The position numbers and the translations under genes were made by a program. Shown here piece by piece: positions 28,590-43,901 of a DNA stretch of 64,000 bases. Every line of letters begins with the position of its first letter. Position 1 is the first letter of the stretch. The notes beneath the pieces were generated by a model. The model searched no databases, was not told the origin of the DNA, and saw nothing but the letters and a program-made list of their open reading frames with translations. Source of the stretch: Mycobacteroides sp. LB1 (GTDB taxonomy: Bacteria > Actinomycetota > Actinomycetes > Mycobacteriales > Mycobacteriaceae); the NCBI RefSeq assembly GCF_013449725.1, contig NZ_JACCFF010000005.1:62001-126000 (forward strand). The letters are read 5' to 3'.

Positions 28590-29859
28590 GTGCGTCCTCC
28601 TTGGCGTCCTTAGCGGTGTTTTCAGTGGTATCCAAGCTCTGCTGCCCGGGCAGCGGCGGCACCGGGAATCCGCCTGCCATGGGGTCGAACCTTTTCGACA
28701 ACACGGGTTTTGGCGGTTCGGTGCGTCGGGAAAACACCCCTATCAACGCGATGCTGCCGACCGAGACGACGATCCCGGTGATCCCGAGGATGATCGACGG
28801 ATTTCCGTATCCGTAGAGCGCCAGCGCCTGCACCACACCGACGATGACGATCCATATCAGCGCCACCGGGATCAGGACCTCCCAGCCCAACCGCATGAAC
28901 TGGTCGTAGCGCAGCCGTGGCAACGTGGCGCGCAGCCACATGAACAGGAACATGAAGCCCCAGACCTTGGCCACGAACCACAGCGCGGGCCACCAGGCGG
29001 TGTTCGCCCCGTCGATCAGGCTCAGCGGCCAGGGTGCGTGCCAGCCGCCGAGGAACATGGTGGCCGCCAGCCCGGAAACCGTTGCCATGTTGATGTATTC
29101 GGCGAGCATGAACATGGCGAAGCGCAGCGAGGAATACTCGGTGTGGAAGCCGCCGACCAGCTCACCCTCGGCCTCAGGTAGGTCGAACGGCGCCCTGTTG
29201 GTCTCACCCACCATCGCGGTGACGTACACCAGGAAAGAAGGCAGCAGCAGGAAGACGTACCAACGTCCCGCTTGTGCCGCGACGATTCCCGACGTCGACA
29301 TGGTCCCCGCCAAGAGGAACACCGCCGCGAATGTGAGGCCCATCGCGATCTCGTAGGAGATCACCTGCGCGGAGGATCTCAATCCACCCAGCAGCGGGTA
29401 GGTGGAGCCTGATGCCCAACCTCCCAGCACAATCCCGTAGACGCCTATGGAGGTGACCGCCAACACGAACAGAATTGCCACGGGCAGGTCGGTGAGCTGC
29501 AGGGGCGTGCGGTGTCCGAAGACCGATACGACCGGCCCGAAGGGGATCACCGCGTACGCGACGATCGCCGGAACCACCGAGATGACCGGCGCGAGAAGAT
29601 AAATCGGCTTGTCGACCCCGGCCGGGGTAAGACCCTCCTTGAGAGCAAGTTTCACGCCGTCCGCCAGGCTCTGCAACAGCCCGAACGGACCCACCCGGTT
29701 GGGGCCGATGCGGCGCTGCATCCAGGCCAGTACCTTGCGCTCGACGAGGATGGCAACAAGCACAGTGAGAAGCAGGAATGCGAACACCGCAACGCATTTC
29801 ACGAACACCAGCCACAACGGATCGATCCCGAACTGCGATAGGTCCGTTTTGCCCGTCAC
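28582..29859 (-). CDS. nuoH: NADH-quinone oxidoreductase subunit H
   Basis: The 425-residue subunit has eight membrane helices with [21 protein letters not shown] near residue 35 and the glutamate-rich quinone-site loop [20 protein letters not shown] near 225. The last 70 residues are a polar extension ([20 protein letters not shown] and beyond) longer than in E. coli and usual in actinobacteria. Start GTG 29859 overlaps the nuoG stop; longer frames to 29946 overlap nuoG coding sequence. Confidence 0.96.
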   Translation of the reverse strand: MTGKTDLSQFGIDPLWLVFVKCVAVFAFLLLTVLVAILVERKVLAWMQRRIGPNRVGPFGLLQSLADGVKLALKEGLTPAGVDKPIYLLAPVISVVPAIVAYAVIPFGPVVSVFGHRTPLQLTDLPVAILFVLAVTSIGVYGIVLGGWASGSTYPLLGGLRSSAQVISYEIAMGLTFAAVFLLAGTMSTSGIVAAQAGRWYVFLLLPSFLVYVTAMVGETNRAPFDLPEAEGELVGGFHTEYSSLRFAMFMLAEYINMATVSGLAATMFLGGWHAPWPLSLIDGANTAWWPALWFVAKVWGFMFLFMWLRATLPRLRYDQFMRLGWEVLIPVALIWIVIVGVVQALALYGYGNPSIILGITGIVVSVGSIALIGVFSRRTEPPKPVLSKRFDPMAGGFPVPPLPGQQSLDTTENTAKDAKEDAHA

Positions 29860-32273
29860 GGTGCCACCTCGATTCGCACCACATGCCCGAGCACAGGACC
29901 CAGCTGCTGATGCACCTCCGAACCCGCCGAACGCATGGGCACCCACACCACTCTGTCGGGCATTTCCGTTATGCGTAACGGCAGGGTGATAGAGCCCCGG
30001 GTCGGCTCCGATGTGCTGCCCACGGTCACCGAATCGCCATCGACGGCCCCGATTTCGTTGGCGGTCGTCTCCGACAGCCGCACCTCGGCAGGATGTGCGG
30101 TACCGGCGAGATACTGCTCACCGTCCTGCAACCGACCGGAATCCAGCAGCTGCCGCCAAGACGCCAGCACCGCCTCCCCTGCCTCGGCCCGCGGTCTGCC
30201 GGTCGCATGCACCGCACCCGCCGTCTGATGCGCTTCGCCCAAGTGGCTCATCAGTGTCTCCCGGGCCCCCTCCCACGGACCGATGTCGGCGAGCTCGGCG
30301 AGCGCGTCATCTCCACGCGCCAGGCCTATCGGGCGATCCATCCGCTTGGCTAGCGCGGCCAGCACCCTCAGATCATCCAACGTGTCGCTGGCGTCCAGCG
30401 CGGTCTCGAAGGACCTCAGCCTGCCCTCCCAGTTCACGAAACTGCCGGCTTTCTCCGCCACCGCCGCGACCGGAAGCACCACATCGGCAAGCTCGGTCAC
30501 GGCGCCGTGCCGCATCTCGAGACTCACCACAAAGGCCGCCTTGAGCGCAGCCGTGGCCGCAAGCGGATCCGGAAGGTCGGCAAGCTCGACGCCGCCAACC
30601 ACGAATGCGCAAAGACGGCTTCCAGGACTGAGCATGCCTGCGGTGTCCAGCCCCGGCATATCGGGCAACGCGATGACATTCCAGTGTTCGGCGATATTTC
30701 GCCGCGCCGCACTATCGGATACCGGGTGCCCGCCCGGCAGCAGCCGCGGTAGCGCTCCGGTTTCCAGCGCTCCGCGCTCCCCGGCCCTCCGTGGGACCCA
30801 TACCAGCGTCGCACCTGTCTTCTCGACCAGCTGAGCCGCCGCCGACAAGCCCCCCGGTACCGACGCCAGTCGTTCCCCTACCATGATCACAGCCCCGGGT
30901 TGACCCAACAGATCCGAATCAGCCAGGCCCGCCAGGGTTTCCGGCTCACCGCCGGGGACGGTGGCGATCACATCCGCCGAGAGTTTGATGGAGCCGCGGC
31001 TGGCGAACGGTGCGATGGTAAGCACTTTCAGTCCTCGTTTACGCACCCCCTTACGCAGCCGCAGGAAGACGATGGGAGATTCTTCCTCTGGTTCGAATCC
31101 CGCCAACAGCACCACCGGCGCACACTCCAACGCCGCGTACGTCTGCCTCATACCGCGTCCGGCGACCGCGGAACCGAGGAACGCCGCCTCCTCGGCACTG
31201 TGCGTGCGGGCCCGGAAGTCTATGTTGTTGGTGCCCAACACCGTCCGGGCGAACTTGACGTAGGCGTAGGAATCCTCGACGGTGATCCGACCACCGGTGA
31301 GTACTCCCGAATTGGCCCCGGCATCCGCCAAACCCTTTGCGGCGGTTTCCAATGCCTGCGGCCACGACACCGCCACCAGATTCCCGGACTCGTCGCGGAT
31401 CATCGGGCTGGTGACGCGGTCCCCCGCCGTGGCGTAGGTAAACGCCCAACGTCCCTTATCGCAGTTCCACTCCTCGTTGACCTCGGGATCGTCACCGGCC
31501 AGGCGCCGCAGAACCTTTCCACGCCGATGGTCGGTGCGCTGCGCGCACCCGCTGGCGCAGTGCTCGCACACACTGGGGGTAGACACCAGATCAAATGGGC
31601 GCGCGCGGAATCGGTATGCGGCTCCGGTGAGAGCACCTACCGGACAGATCTGCACCGTGTTGCCGGAAAAGTAGGACTCGAAGGGCTCGTCATCCGCGAT
31701 TCCCACCTGTTGTAGCGCACCGCGTTCCAGCAGCTCGATGAACGGGTCACCGGCCACCTGCTGCGAGAACCGGGTGCAGCGGGCGCACAGCACACAGCGT
31801 TCCCTGTCGAGCAGTACCTCGGTGGACAGCGGAATCGGCTTGGGGAAAGTGCGTTTGGCCTCGGTGAAACGGCTCTCGGTGCGGCCGGTTGACATGGCTT
31901 GGTTCTGCAACGGACATTCTCCGCCCTTGTCGCAGACGGGACAGTCGAGCGGATGATTGATCAGCAGCAGTTCCATCACACCGCTCTGCGCCTTCTGTGC
32001 CGACTCGGAGGTGACCTGGGTATGGATCACCATCTGATCGGTGACGGTGGTGGTACACGCGGCCAGCGGCTTACGCTGGCCCTCCACCTCGACCAGGCAC
32101 TGGCGACATGCACCCACCGGCTCGAGCAATGGGTGATCGCAGAACCTGGGAATCTGCACGCCGATGAGCTCGGCGGCGCGAATCACCAACGTGCCCTTGG
32201 GCACCGAGATGCTGGTGCCGTCGATATCGACGGTGACCAAATCGGCGGTGACGGCCGGTTCTATTACGGTCAC
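29856..32273 (-). CDS. nuoG: NADH-quinone oxidoreductase subunit G (Fe-S, molybdopterin-like fold)
   Basis: This 805-residue subunit has an N-terminal 2Fe-2S ferredoxin domain ([18 protein letters not shown], with a later cysteine), a His-Cys cluster site ([17 protein letters not shown]), a 4Fe-4S site (RCVLCARC) and a further set CEHCASGC of the N7 type. A degenerate formate-dehydrogenase-like domain fills the rest. GTG 32273 overlaps the nuoF stop by four bases. Confidence 0.97.
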   Translation of the reverse strand: MTVIEPAVTADLVTVDIDGTSISVPKGTLVIRAAELIGVQIPRFCDHPLLEPVGACRQCLVEVEGQRKPLAACTTTVTDQMVIHTQVTSESAQKAQSGVMELLLINHPLDCPVCDKGGECPLQNQAMSTGRTESRFTEAKRTFPKPIPLSTEVLLDRERCVLCARCTRFSQQVAGDPFIELLERGALQQVGIADDEPFESYFSGNTVQICPVGALTGAAYRFRARPFDLVSTPSVCEHCASGCAQRTDHRRGKVLRRLAGDDPEVNEEWNCDKGRWAFTYATAGDRVTSPMIRDESGNLVAVSWPQALETAAKGLADAGANSGVLTGGRITVEDSYAYVKFARTVLGTNNIDFRARTHSAEEAAFLGSAVAGRGMRQTYAALECAPVVLLAGFEPEEESPIVFLRLRKGVRKRGLKVLTIAPFASRGSIKLSADVIATVPGGEPETLAGLADSDLLGQPGAVIMVGERLASVPGGLSAAAQLVEKTGATLVWVPRRAGERGALETGALPRLLPGGHPVSDSAARRNIAEHWNVIALPDMPGLDTAGMLSPGSRLCAFVVGGVELADLPDPLAATAALKAAFVVSLEMRHGAVTELADVVLPVAAVAEKAGSFVNWEGRLRSFETALDASDTLDDLRVLAALAKRMDRPIGLARGDDALAELADIGPWEGARETLMSHLGEAHQTAGAVHATGRPRAEAGEAVLASWRQLLDSGRLQDGEQYLAGTAHPAEVRLSETTANEIGAVDGDSVTVGSTSEPTRGSITLPLRITEMPDRVVWVPMRSAGSEVHQQLGPVLGHVVRIEVAP

Positions 32274-33574
32274 TGTTCTGCCTCCCCGAAGACGGTGCAA
32301 GCGGCCGGATCAAAGGGGCACCCGTTCTCCAGGTGCGCCTCATATTCGCCGCGAAAATACTTGAGAGAGGACATGATCGGGCTCGCGGCGCCGTCACCGA
32401 GAGCGCAGAAGGACTTACCCAACACGATGTCCGAGATATCGAGCAGTTTGTCCAGGTCTTCGGGGATGCCCTCGCCTGACTCGAGCCGCTCCAGGATGCG
32501 CACCAACCAATAGGTGCCCTCACGACACGGTGTGCACTTGCCACAGGACTCGTGTGCGTAGAACTCGGTCCAGCGCAGTACCGCACGCACAACGCATGTG
32601 GTGTCATCGAATATCTGTAATGCCTTGGTGCCCAGCATCGATCCGGCGGCACTCACCCCCTCGTAGTCGAGCGGGACATCCAGATGCTCGGCGGTGAACA
32701 ACGGAGTCGACGAACCTCCGGGAGTCCAGAACTTGAGCCCATGCCCGTCCCGCACTCCCCCGGCCAACTCCAGGAGCTGGCGCAGCGTCACCCCCAACGG
32801 AGCCTCGTACTGACCGGGAGTGCGCACATGCCCGGACAACGAGTACAGCGTGAATCCCGGCGACTTCTCCGATCCCATCGTCCGGAACCATTCGACCCCG
32901 CGCCGCAAGATGACCGGGACACTGGCGATGGACTCGACATTGTTGACGACGGTCGGGCTGGCGTACAGACCGGCGACGGCCGGGAACGGGGGACGCAGCC
33001 GAGGCTGTCCGCGTCGTCCCTCAAGTGAGTCCAACAGTGCGGTCTCTTCACCGCAGATATAGGCGCCGGCGCCCGCGTGCACCACGAGTTCCAGATCGAA
33101 GCCGCTGTCAAGAATGTTGCGGCCGAGGTATCCGGCCTCGTACGCCTGCGCCACCGCGGTCTGCAACCGCCTGATCACCGAGATGACCTCGCCACGAACG
33201 TAGATGAAGGCGTGTGCGGCACGGATCGCATAGGCGGCGATGACGATTCCCTCGATCAGGGTGTGCGGTGTCGCCAGCATCAGCGGAATGTCTTTGCAGG
33301 TACCGGGTTCAGACTCGTCGGCGTTCACCACCAGGTAGTGCGGCTTGCCATCCCCTTGCGGGATGAAGGACCACTTGGTGCCCGTCGGGAATCCGGCGCC
33401 ACCACGTCCGCGTAGGCCCGCATCCTTGACCAGGGCAATGACCGCATCCGGCGCCATCCCCAATGCGGTTCGCAGACCCTGATATCCGTCATGGCGTACG
33501 TATCCGTCGAGCGTCCACGAGTCGGCTTCGTCCCAGTGCTCGGATAGGACCGGGGCAAGGATCGAAGAACTCAC
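32270..33574 (-). CDS. nuoF: NADH-quinone oxidoreductase subunit F (NADH/FMN-binding)
   Basis: This 434-residue subunit oxidises [20 protein letters not shown] holds [24 protein letters not shown] is the second nucleotide-binding segment, and [12 protein letters not shown] binds cluster N3 near residue 352. GTG 33574 overlaps the nuoE stop. Confidence 0.97.
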   Translation of the reverse strand: MSSSILAPVLSEHWDEADSWTLDGYVRHDGYQGLRTALGMAPDAVIALVKDAGLRGRGGAGFPTGTKWSFIPQGDGKPHYLVVNADESEPGTCKDIPLMLATPHTLIEGIVIAAYAIRAAHAFIYVRGEVISVIRRLQTAVAQAYEAGYLGRNILDSGFDLELVVHAGAGAYICGEETALLDSLEGRRGQPRLRPPFPAVAGLYASPTVVNNVESIASVPVILRRGVEWFRTMGSEKSPGFTLYSLSGHVRTPGQYEAPLGVTLRQLLELAGGVRDGHGLKFWTPGGSSTPLFTAEHLDVPLDYEGVSAAGSMLGTKALQIFDDTTCVVRAVLRWTEFYAHESCGKCTPCREGTYWLVRILERLESGEGIPEDLDKLLDISDIVLGKSFCALGDGAASPIMSSLKYFRGEYEAHLENGCPFDPAACTVFGEAEQ

Positions 33575-34290
33575 CGCACCTCCTCCCGCACGTCCTTGGC
33601 CAGTCGGAGTCCGGCCAGCGTCGGTCCACCCGCCTGCGCTGCAGCCACCGCGTCGGGCCGCTCATCGGCGAACCCGGCCAGAATCCGGCCCGTCTCCTTG
33701 AAGGTGCACGGCGGCGCGCCTCTGCGGGGCTCGGGGATACGGCCGCCCCGTAGGCCTTCCACGAGATCGGCTGCCCCATCCGGGGTTTGGTTATCGAAGA
33801 ACTCCCAGTTGACCATCAAGACTGGGGCGTAGTCGCAGGCGGCATTACACTCGACGTGTTCGAGCGTGACCTTGCCGTCCTCGGTGGTGCCGCCGGGCTG
33901 CACGCCGAGCTCATCGACCAACCGGGCCAAGATCACGTCGCCACCCAGCACCGCGCACAGCGTGTTGGTGCACACCCCGACGAGGTAATCACCGGTCGGT
34001 TCGCGCCGGTACATCGAGTAGAAGCTCGCCACCGCAGTCACCTCTGCGAATGTCAAACCCACTTGCCCGGCGCAGAATTCGATACCCGCCTTGGTCACGT
34101 AGCCGTCCTCGGACTGCGCGAGATGCAGCAGCGGGAGTAACGCCGATCTGCGGCTCGGATACCGATCCAGGATCTCCTTGGCGTCGATGGCAAGCCGCGA
34201 AACCACCTCCGGCGGATAGCTCTTACGCCCCGCAAATCTTCCCCCGTCCTCGGGTGGACGGCTGCCAAGCTCGAGAAAGACGTCGCTCAC
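33571..34290 (-). CDS. nuoE: NADH-quinone oxidoreductase subunit E (2Fe-2S)
   Basis: The thioredoxin-like 2Fe-2S domain has VCTNTLCAV and [12 protein letters not shown] as cluster ligands. At 239 residues it is longer than the E. coli protein; the extra 60 residues at the C-terminus are of unknown role. The start GTG 34290 overlaps the nuoD stop, whereas the open frame to 34365 lies inside nuoD. Confidence 0.96.
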   Translation of the reverse strand: MSDVFLELGSRPPEDGGRFAGRKSYPPEVVSRLAIDAKEILDRYPSRRSALLPLLHLAQSEDGYVTKAGIEFCAGQVGLTFAEVTAVASFYSMYRREPTGDYLVGVCTNTLCAVLGGDVILARLVDELGVQPGGTTEDGKVTLEHVECNAACDYAPVLMVNWEFFDNQTPDGAADLVEGLRGGRIPEPRRGAPPCTFKETGRILAGFADERPDAVAAAQAGGPTLAGLRLAKDVREEVR

Positions 34291-35585
34291 CGGTCCACCC
34301 CACCCATCACCGGATCGATGCTCGCCACCGCGGCGATCAGATCCGCCACCATCCCGCCCTCGCACATCGCCGAGACGGACTGCAGATTCGTAAATGAAGG
34401 ATCGCGGAAATGCACACGGTAGGGCCGGGTTCCACCGTCACTGACCATGTGCACACCGAGCTCGCCACGCGGCGATTCGACGGCGATGTACACCTGCCCC
34501 GCAGGCACCCGGATCCCCTCCGTCACCAGTTTGAAGTGGTGGATCAACCCCTCCATCGAGGTGCCCATGATCTTGGCGATGTGCTTGGGTGAGTTGCCCA
34601 ACCCATCCGGGCCCGAGGAGAGGTCGGCGGGCCAGGCAATCTTCTTGTCGTCCACCACTACCGGTCCGGGCCGCAACCGATCCAAGCACTGCTGCGCGAT
34701 CTTGATGGACTCGTGCATCTCCTTGACCCGAATCAGATAGCGGCCGTACGAGTCGCAGTCCTCGTGGGTCACGACATCGAAGTCGTACGACTCGTACCCG
34801 CAATACGGTTGTGCGCGCCGTAGATCGTGCGCCAGCCCGGTTGCGCGCAGCACCGGGCCGGTGATACCCAGTGCCATGCACCCCGTGAGATCCAGATAGC
34901 CGACGCCCTGGGTGCGCGCCTTCCAGATGTAGTTCTCGTTCAACAGATTTTCCATATCGCGCAACCTGACGGGCAGGATCTTGAGCAGATCCCGTATCTC
35001 CTGTTCCGCACCGTCGGGCAGATCCTGCGCGAGGCCACCGGGCCTGACATAGGCGTGGTTCATGCGCAGACCGGTGATCGCTTCGAAGACCTTCAGGATC
35101 ATTTCGCGTTCGCGGAAACCAAGGAACATCGCAGTCATCGCGCCGAGCTCCATGCCACCGGTGGCAAGCGCGACCAGATGCGAGGAGATGCGGTTGAGTT
35201 CCATCAGCATCACCCGAATCACGTTGGCACGCTCGGGGATTTCTTCGGTGATGTCGAGCAGTTTCTCGACTCCCAGGCAGTAGGCGGTCTCGTTGAAGAA
35301 TGGTGACAGGTAGTCCATCCGAGTCACGAAGGTGACGCCCTGGGTCCAGTTGCGATACTCCAGGTTCTTTTCGATACCGGTATGCAGGTAGCCGATTCCG
35401 CAGCGTACGTCGGTGACCGTCTCCCCCTCGATCTCCAGGATCAGACGCAGCACACCGTGTGTCGACGGATGCTGAGGACCCATGTTGACGACGATCCGCT
35501 CGTCAGTGGCTTGGGCTGCGGCGGTGACGATCTCGTCCCAGTCCTGCCCACCGGCCATGAGATGGATCTCGGGCTGTGCTGTCAT
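34287..35585 (-). CDS. nuoD: NADH-quinone oxidoreductase subunit D (49-kDa)
   Basis: This 432-residue subunit lines the quinone pocket; [15 protein letters not shown] near residue 35 carries the histidines of the quinone site, and [18 protein letters not shown] is typical. Its ATG overlaps the nuoC stop by one base (TAATG), so the pair is coupled. Confidence 0.97.
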   Translation of the reverse strand: MTAQPEIHLMAGGQDWDEIVTAAAQATDERIVVNMGPQHPSTHGVLRLILEIEGETVTDVRCGIGYLHTGIEKNLEYRNWTQGVTFVTRMDYLSPFFNETAYCLGVEKLLDITEEIPERANVIRVMLMELNRISSHLVALATGGMELGAMTAMFLGFREREMILKVFEAITGLRMNHAYVRPGGLAQDLPDGAEQEIRDLLKILPVRLRDMENLLNENYIWKARTQGVGYLDLTGCMALGITGPVLRATGLAHDLRRAQPYCGYESYDFDVVTHEDCDSYGRYLIRVKEMHESIKIAQQCLDRLRPGPVVVDDKKIAWPADLSSGPDGLGNSPKHIAKIMGTSMEGLIHHFKLVTEGIRVPAGQVYIAVESPRGELGVHMVSDGGTRPYRVHFRDPSFTNLQSVSAMCEGGMVADLIAAVASIDPVMGGVDR

Positions 35586-36271
35586 TAGTTGTAGGACCTC
35601 CGCTGATCGGGTGGAGCGATGGTCGCACCGTGGTACTCGACCGGAACGCCACCGAGCGGATAGTCCTTGCGCTGTGGATGCCCCTCCCAGTCATCGGGCA
35701 TCGCTATCCGCGTCAGCGACGGGTGATCGTCGAAGACGATGCCAAAGAAGTCGTAGGTCTCCCGCTCGTGCCAGTCCGTGGTCGGGTACACGGCATTCAG
35801 CGAAGGAATATGCGGATCATCATCCGGCACAGCCACTTCAAGCATTATCCGGCGGTTCCAGGTAATCGACATGAGCGGGTAGACGGCGTGCAGTTCACGC
35901 ACGGTGTCATCGGGATAATGCACACCACTGACACCGAGGCTGAGTTCGAAACGCAGCTGCGGGTCGTCGCGCAGTGACTGCGCGACCTGCACCAGGTGTT
36001 CGGCGCGCACATGGATCGTGAGCTGATCATGGAAGACGACCACACCTTCTACGGCGTCTTCGAAGGTGACGTGCTCCTGCGCCGCGAGAACAGATTCGAG
36101 CCGGTCGACAACCTCGTCGAAGTACCCGCCGTATGGACGGTTCGAGCTCACCGGCAAGGAGATTGGCTGAACCAGCCCGCCATATCCCGAGGTGTCGCCG
36201 CTACCGCTGACCCCGAAAAGGCCGTGCCGAACCCCGATGACCTCCCCTGGGTTCTGCTCGTTACCCGTCAC
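35585..36271 (-). CDS. nuoC: NADH-quinone oxidoreductase subunit C (30-kDa)
   Basis: The 228-residue protein contains the family signature [20 protein letters not shown] and ends with [14 protein letters not shown]. It is separate from NuoD, unlike the fused E. coli NuoCD. Start GTG 36271 overlaps the nuoB stop by four bases. A glycine-rich N-terminus precedes the folded domain. Confidence 0.96.
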   Translation of the reverse strand: MTGNEQNPGEVIGVRHGLFGVSGSGDTSGYGGLVQPISLPVSSNRPYGGYFDEVVDRLESVLAAQEHVTFEDAVEGVVVFHDQLTIHVRAEHLVQVAQSLRDDPQLRFELSLGVSGVHYPDDTVRELHAVYPLMSITWNRRIMLEVAVPDDDPHIPSLNAVYPTTDWHERETYDFFGIVFDDHPSLTRIAMPDDWEGHPQRKDYPLGGVPVEYHGATIAPPDQRRSYN

Positions 36272-36822
36272 CGCAGCAGACCCTTCATCTCGATGGTCGG
36301 TGTAGCGGCGAGTGCTGCCGCTTCGGTCTCGCGGATGACTTCCTCACGGTGGACCCCAAGCGGCATCTGGCCGATCTTCTCGTGCAGCTTCAAGATCGCG
36401 TGCAGCAGCATCTCCGGGCGGGGCGGGCAGCCAGGAAGATAGATATCCACGGGGACAACATGATCGACACCCTGCACGATGGCGTAGTTGTTGAACATGC
36501 CACCCGAGGACGCACAGACCCCCATGGCGAGCACCCACTTCGGTTCGGCCATCTGGTCATAGATCTGCCGTAGCACCGGCGCCATCTTCTGACTGACCCG
36601 GCCCGCCACGATCATGAGGTCGGCCTGCCGCGGTGTCGCCGAGAACCGCTCCATGCCGAAGCGGGCAATATCGAATCGCGGGCCCGCCGTCGACATCATC
36701 TCGATGGCACAGCAGGCCAGTCCAAAGGTGGCAGGCCACAACGAACCTTTTCGCACATACCCAGCCAGTGTCTCGACAGTGCTCAGCAGAAATCCGCTAG
36801 GCAGTTTTTCCTCAAGACCCAT
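36268..36822 (-). CDS. nuoB: NADH-quinone oxidoreductase subunit B (cluster N2)
   Basis: This 184-residue subunit carries the terminal cluster N2 through [22 protein letters not shown] and [12 protein letters not shown] start it at ATG 36822 ([11 protein letters not shown]), preceded by GGGAGA; the longer frame to 36882 runs into the intergenic region. The 70-base gap to nuoA is the widest inside the operon. Confidence 0.97.
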   Translation of the reverse strand: MGLEEKLPSGFLLSTVETLAGYVRKGSLWPATFGLACCAIEMMSTAGPRFDIARFGMERFSATPRQADLMIVAGRVSQKMAPVLRQIYDQMAEPKWVLAMGVCASSGGMFNNYAIVQGVDHVVPVDIYLPGCPPRPEMLLHAILKLHEKIGQMPLGVHREEVIRETEAAALAATPTIEMKGLLR

Positions 36823-36892
36823 GGTTCTCCCAACAGGTGTGCTTATTCGTGATGTTGCAAGGACTTCCAGCTGTTCCGGCAATCGAGCGGAG

Positions 36893-37279
36893 CTAATCCC
36901 AGCTCAGGCCACCGCGCCTCCATTCATACGCGTATGCCACCGACACGTTGACGATGAACAGGGCCATTGCGAGCAGTCCGAACACTCCGAGGGCCTCGAA
37001 ATGAACGGCCCACGGATACAAGAAGACGATCTCGATATCGAAGATGATGAACAACATCGCGGTGAGGTAGTACTTCACGGGCACCCGGTGTCCGCCCACG
37101 GCGGCACCGTGATGATCACGGCCCATCGAATGCTGGGTGGGCTCGATACCGCACTCGTACGCCTCGAGCTTGGCGCGGTTGTAGCGGCGCGGACCCACGA
37201 ATGACGAAATCCCAATGGAGAAAACGGCAAAGGCCATCGCAATGGCGCCGAGTACCAGAATCGGTACATACGCATCCAT
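36893..37279 (-). CDS. nuoA: NADH-quinone oxidoreductase subunit A
   Basis: This 128-residue three-helix subunit is the first gene of the nuo operon. [13 protein letters not shown] holds the conserved cysteine loop at the quinone tunnel, and [16 protein letters not shown] the acidic helix 2. ATG 37279 ([11 protein letters not shown]) follows GGGAGG about ten bases upstream. The region 37280-37485 contains no gene and must hold the operon promoter. Confidence 0.96.
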   Translation of the reverse strand: MDAYVPILVLGAIAMAFAVFSIGISSFVGPRRYNRAKLEAYECGIEPTQHSMGRDHHGAAVGGHRVPVKYYLTAMLFIIFDIEIVFLYPWAVHFEALGVFGLLAMALFIVNVSVAYAYEWRRGGLSWD

Positions 37280-37325
37280 GGCAGACCAGCCTCCCGAATA
37301 GATCCATCGGGTCCCTGTGCTGGAT

Positions 37326-37339
37326 CGGCAACATTGCCG
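37326..37339. promoter_or_regulatory. Inverted repeat in the nuoA leader
   Basis: CGGCAA-CA-TTGCCG is a perfect 6-bp inverted repeat with a 2-base centre, 47 bases upstream of nuoA. It may be an operator for the nuo operon. No clear -35/-10 pair is visible, although TAGTGT on the minus strand near 37398 is a possible -10. Confidence 0.35.
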
Positions 37340-37485
37340 TGTCATTCCGTGTGTGGTCGAGGGCTGCCGACCAGTACAGATGTGACCTAACAAACACACT
37401 ATCGGTTGGCGCGTGATCCGTGCCACCGTTTGACAGTGTTTTGCGTAATTAAGTATCGGTGCCGGCGGGCCTTGGACGAATGAAG

Positions 37486-37881
37486 TCAGCAGTGCGTGGC
37501 GGCCGTCGAACCGAGCAGCTCGATTACCGTCGCGGTCAACCGCATCGGGTCGATAGGCCTCGGTACAACAGCCTCGGCACGTGACCAGTTCGCCAGCCAG
37601 CGGTCCTCTGGACGCCCCGTCAGCACAATGATCGGCGGCGGCGCATCGACCTCGTCCTTGACCTGCTTGGCCACGCCCATCCCGCCGAACGGCGTCGCTT
37701 CACCGTCGAGGATCGCGAGGTCGATACCGCCCGCGGCGAGGCGTTCGATGACCATGGGCCCGGTGGCCACCTCGACAAACTCCAGCGGCGGCAGTGCGGA
37801 ATCCGGTCGTGTGCCAATTCCTTCAATTACCTTGCGCCGGACCGTGATGTCATCGCTATAGACGAGGACGTGCAGCGCCAT
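37486..37881 (-). CDS. Stand-alone response-regulator receiver protein linked to nuo, atypical
   Basis: The 131-residue protein is a single receiver domain with no output domain. VYSDD gives the acidic pair, LAILDGEATPFGG the phospho-accepting Asp near residue 57, and VLTGRPED the conserved Thr. The normally invariant Lys before Pro is Arg here (VVPRPIDPMRL). The same kind of gene (Rv3143) precedes nuoA in M. tuberculosis. It has no adjacent histidine kinase. Its conserved place directly upstream of nuo suggests a link with complex I expression or assembly, but this is inference. Confidence 0.85.
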   Translation of the reverse strand: MALHVLVYSDDITVRRKVIEGIGTRPDSALPPLEFVEVATGPMVIERLAAGGIDLAILDGEATPFGGMGVAKQVKDEVDAPPPIIVLTGRPEDRWLANWSRAEAVVPRPIDPMRLTATVIELLGSTAATHC

Positions 37882-37964
37882 ACGGCCATGCTAGGCCGTT
37901 CCCCCGGCGAGCAGACGCAAAGTGCACAGAAATGTCGAGATACATGCGCACTAAGCTGGGGGCA

Positions 37965-37981
37965 CCTCCCGTTTGCGGGGG
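37965..37981. terminator. Weak hairpin between the receiver gene and hisG
   Basis: CTCCCG-TTTG-CGGGGG forms a stem of five to six pairs (one G-T type pairing) with a tetraloop, 18 bases past the hisG stop. It could end the hisG transcript. Confidence 0.3.
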
Positions 37982-37998
37982 ACTGTTCGCAGGATGGG

Positions 37999-38868
37999 TT
38001 AGGCCCGGAAGAACCTGACTTCGGAGGCCAGGATGGCCTTCGCGCCGATCGCGGCCAGCGCATCCATGGTGGTGTTGACACCCTTGCGCGGGGCCAGGGC
38101 ACGCACCGCCACCCACTTCTCATCGGCCAGCGGGGCCAGCGTCGGAGATTCCAGGCCGGGCGTCACCTTGAGTGCCTCGTCCAGAACCGCACGCGGGCAG
38201 TCATAGTCGAGCATCAAATACAGCTGGCCGAACACCACACCCTGGATACGCGCCGTCAGCTGTGCGCGAGCCGTTTCCGTTGCCGGGTCGGCGTTCTCCC
38301 GCTCGATCAGCACGGCCTCCGAATCGCACAGCGACTCACCGAAGGCCACCAGTCCGTGCTGGCGCAGGGTGCGGCCGGTGCCGACGATATCGGCGATCAC
38401 ATCGGCCACGCCAAGCTGAATGGATATCTCGACAGCACCGTCCAGCCGAATGACATCGGCCTCGATTCCCTTGGTGTCCAGATCCTTTCGGACCAAGTTG
38501 GGGTAGGCAGTGGCGATTCGCTTCCCCGCGATGTCGTAAATCGTCCAGTCTCGCCCGGCGGGCGCGGCGTAGCGGAACGTCGATCCACCGAATCCCAGCG
38601 CGAGTCGTTCGGCCACCGGTGCATCGGAGTCCATCATCAGGTCGCGGCCGGTGATACCAAGATCCAGCTCGCCCGAACCGACATAGATCGCGATGTCCTT
38701 GGGCCTCAAGAAGAAGAACTCGACATCGTTCCCGGGGTCGAGCACAGTCAGGTCCTTCGCGTCCCCACGCCGCCGGTATCCGGCCTCGGACAGAATCTCG
38801 GATGCAGCCTCGCTGAGCGCCCCCTTGTTGGGGACCGCGACGCGCAGCGCTCCATTTGAACTCGTCAT
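37999..38868 (-). CDS. hisG: ATP phosphoribosyltransferase HisG (long form)
   Basis: This 289-residue enzyme makes the first committed step of histidine synthesis, ATP plus PRPP to phosphoribosyl-ATP. [13 protein letters not shown] opens the periplasmic-binding-protein-like fold, [11 protein letters not shown] and [15 protein letters not shown] form the PRPP site, and the last 75 residues are the ACT-like domain that gives histidine feedback in long-form HisG. The start is ATG 38868, one base after the hisE stop (TGA C ATG). It is the last gene of the metH-HAD-hisE-hisG run. Confidence 0.96.
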   Translation of the reverse strand: MTSSNGALRVAVPNKGALSEAASEILSEAGYRRRGDAKDLTVLDPGNDVEFFFLRPKDIAIYVGSGELDLGITGRDLMMDSDAPVAERLALGFGGSTFRYAAPAGRDWTIYDIAGKRIATAYPNLVRKDLDTKGIEADVIRLDGAVEISIQLGVADVIADIVGTGRTLRQHGLVAFGESLCDSEAVLIERENADPATETARAQLTARIQGVVFGQLYLMLDYDCPRAVLDEALKVTPGLESPTLAPLADEKWVAVRALAPRKGVNTTMDALAAIGAKAILASEVRFFRA

Positions 38869-38869
38869 G

Positions 38870-39151
38870 TCAGAGCTTCCGGTAGACGTCGTCGAGAGTG
38901 AGACCGCGGGCAATCAGAAGAACCTGCGCCCAATAGAGCAGCTGGCTGACCTCCTCGGCGAGCGACTCATCGCTCTCGTGCTCGGCGGCCAGCCACACCT
39001 CGCCGGCCTCTTCGAGCAGCTTCTTGCCCAGGGTGTGCACCCCCGCGTCGAGGGCGGCGACGGTCCCACTCCCCTCGGGCCGGGTTTTGGCGCGGTCACT
39101 GAGCTCGGCGAACAGCTCGTCGAAGGTCTTCACGGGTGGCGATTCTGTCAC
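38870..39151 (-). CDS. hisE: Phosphoribosyl-ATP pyrophosphatase HisE
   Basis: The 93-residue alpha-helical MazG-like protein has [19 protein letters not shown] with the EExxE metal site and [15 protein letters not shown] as the second helix. It performs the second step of histidine synthesis. GTG 39151 is the start; the HAD gene ends 16 bases upstream. Pairing with hisG matches M. tuberculosis Rv2122c-Rv2121c. Confidence 0.95.
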
Positions 39152-39167
39152 GAGCCGGCCTGGCGAG

Positions 39168-39851
39168 TCATATGGGTTTGCAGGTAGTCGCCGTCAGCAC
39201 GTCGGCGTGCGCAAGTCGCAAGTCGTCCGGAGACAGCCCCGACAACGTGGTGACAAGCCTGCGTCGATCGGTGCCGGGCACCTGTACATGGTTCGGCACC
39301 ACCAGCACCGCGCAGCCCGCGGCCTCAGCGGCCGCGGCACCGGTCACCGAGTCCTCGACGGCCAGGCAGTCGGCCGGGTCTACGCCCAGCAGGGCTGCTG
39401 CCCGCAAGTACGGGTCCGGGGCCGGTTTGGTGCGCGCCACCTCGTCACCGCATACGGTTCCAGAAAACCACTGTGTGCCAATGGTCTTCAGCGCATGGTT
39501 GGTAAGTGACCGGATGGTGTTGGTCACCAGGGCCATGGGCACCTGCTCGGCGGCGAGAGCCGTCAGCATCTCCTGGGCACCGTCACACCAGGTGAGCCCG
39601 GTTTCGAATAGCTCGGCGGTGTACTCATGCAGCCAGTCGTTCTCACGGGCCATCAGCTCGGGGTCAGGCTCCAGCCCGAACGCTGCGAACATCATCTGCA
39701 TAGTGGCCTCGGCTGATCCCCCGAGTAGCGCGGTGCGCAGCTCGGGGGTCATCTCGCCGCCAAGCCTGCGGCACGTTTCGGCCATCGAGATATCCCAGAG
39801 CTTCTCCGAGTCGATGAGCGTGCCGTCCATGTCCCACAGCACCGCACGCAT
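39168..39851 (-). CDS. HAD-superfamily hydrolase (phosphatase/phosphoglucomutase-like)
   Basis: The 227-residue protein has all HAD motifs: [12 protein letters not shown] (nucleophile DxD), VTNT (motif II), [11 protein letters not shown] (motif III Lys) and [11 protein letters not shown] (motif IV acid). The helical cap between residues 15 and 85 is of the beta-phosphoglucomutase type. Substrate is unknown. It lies between metH and hisE, a place taken by a PPE gene in M. tuberculosis. Gaps of 46 and 16 bases suggest co-transcription. Confidence 0.88.
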   Translation of the reverse strand: MRAVLWDMDGTLIDSEKLWDISMAETCRRLGGEMTPELRTALLGGSAEATMQMMFAAFGLEPDPELMARENDWLHEYTAELFETGLTWCDGAQEMLTALAAEQVPMALVTNTIRSLTNHALKTIGTQWFSGTVCGDEVARTKPAPDPYLRAAALLGVDPADCLAVEDSVTGAAAAEAAGCAVLVVPNHVQVPGTDRRRLVTTLSGLSPDDLRLAHADVLTATTCKPI

Positions 39852-39897
39852 GCGACCAATTCTGTCAGAGGTCGCCTGCTGCCTATGACGCTGGTGC

Positions 39898-43662
<3,765 letters not shown>

Positions 43663-43670
43663 AGGGCACT

Positions 43671-43687
43671 CCTTCCGTAGCGGAAGG
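43671..43687 (-). promoter_or_regulatory. Hairpin that partly covers the metH ribosome binding site
   Basis: CCTTCCG-TAG-CGGAAGG is a perfect 7-bp stem with a 3-base loop. On the mRNA strand its 3' arm contains the AAGG of the AAGGAG Shine-Dalgarno sequence (43674-43669), eight bases before the GTG. Folding would hide the ribosome binding site. Confidence 0.5.
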
Positions 43688-43901
43688 CGTCCTTAACTCT
43701 GCCGAGCGTGGCGGTCACGGGCTGTGATCCGGAACCGTTGCAACGCCTCTCGACCAGATGGAGTCTACGTCGTCACGCAACAGTCGTGCCAACGCCCAAT
43801 GTGTCGTGCGGCTTTCTATGAGGGGCGGTCATATCAACAATGTGATCCGGCTATCCAATCCATTCTCCGCCCGCCGCGGCTCGTCCCCGTCACGCAGGGC
43901 T

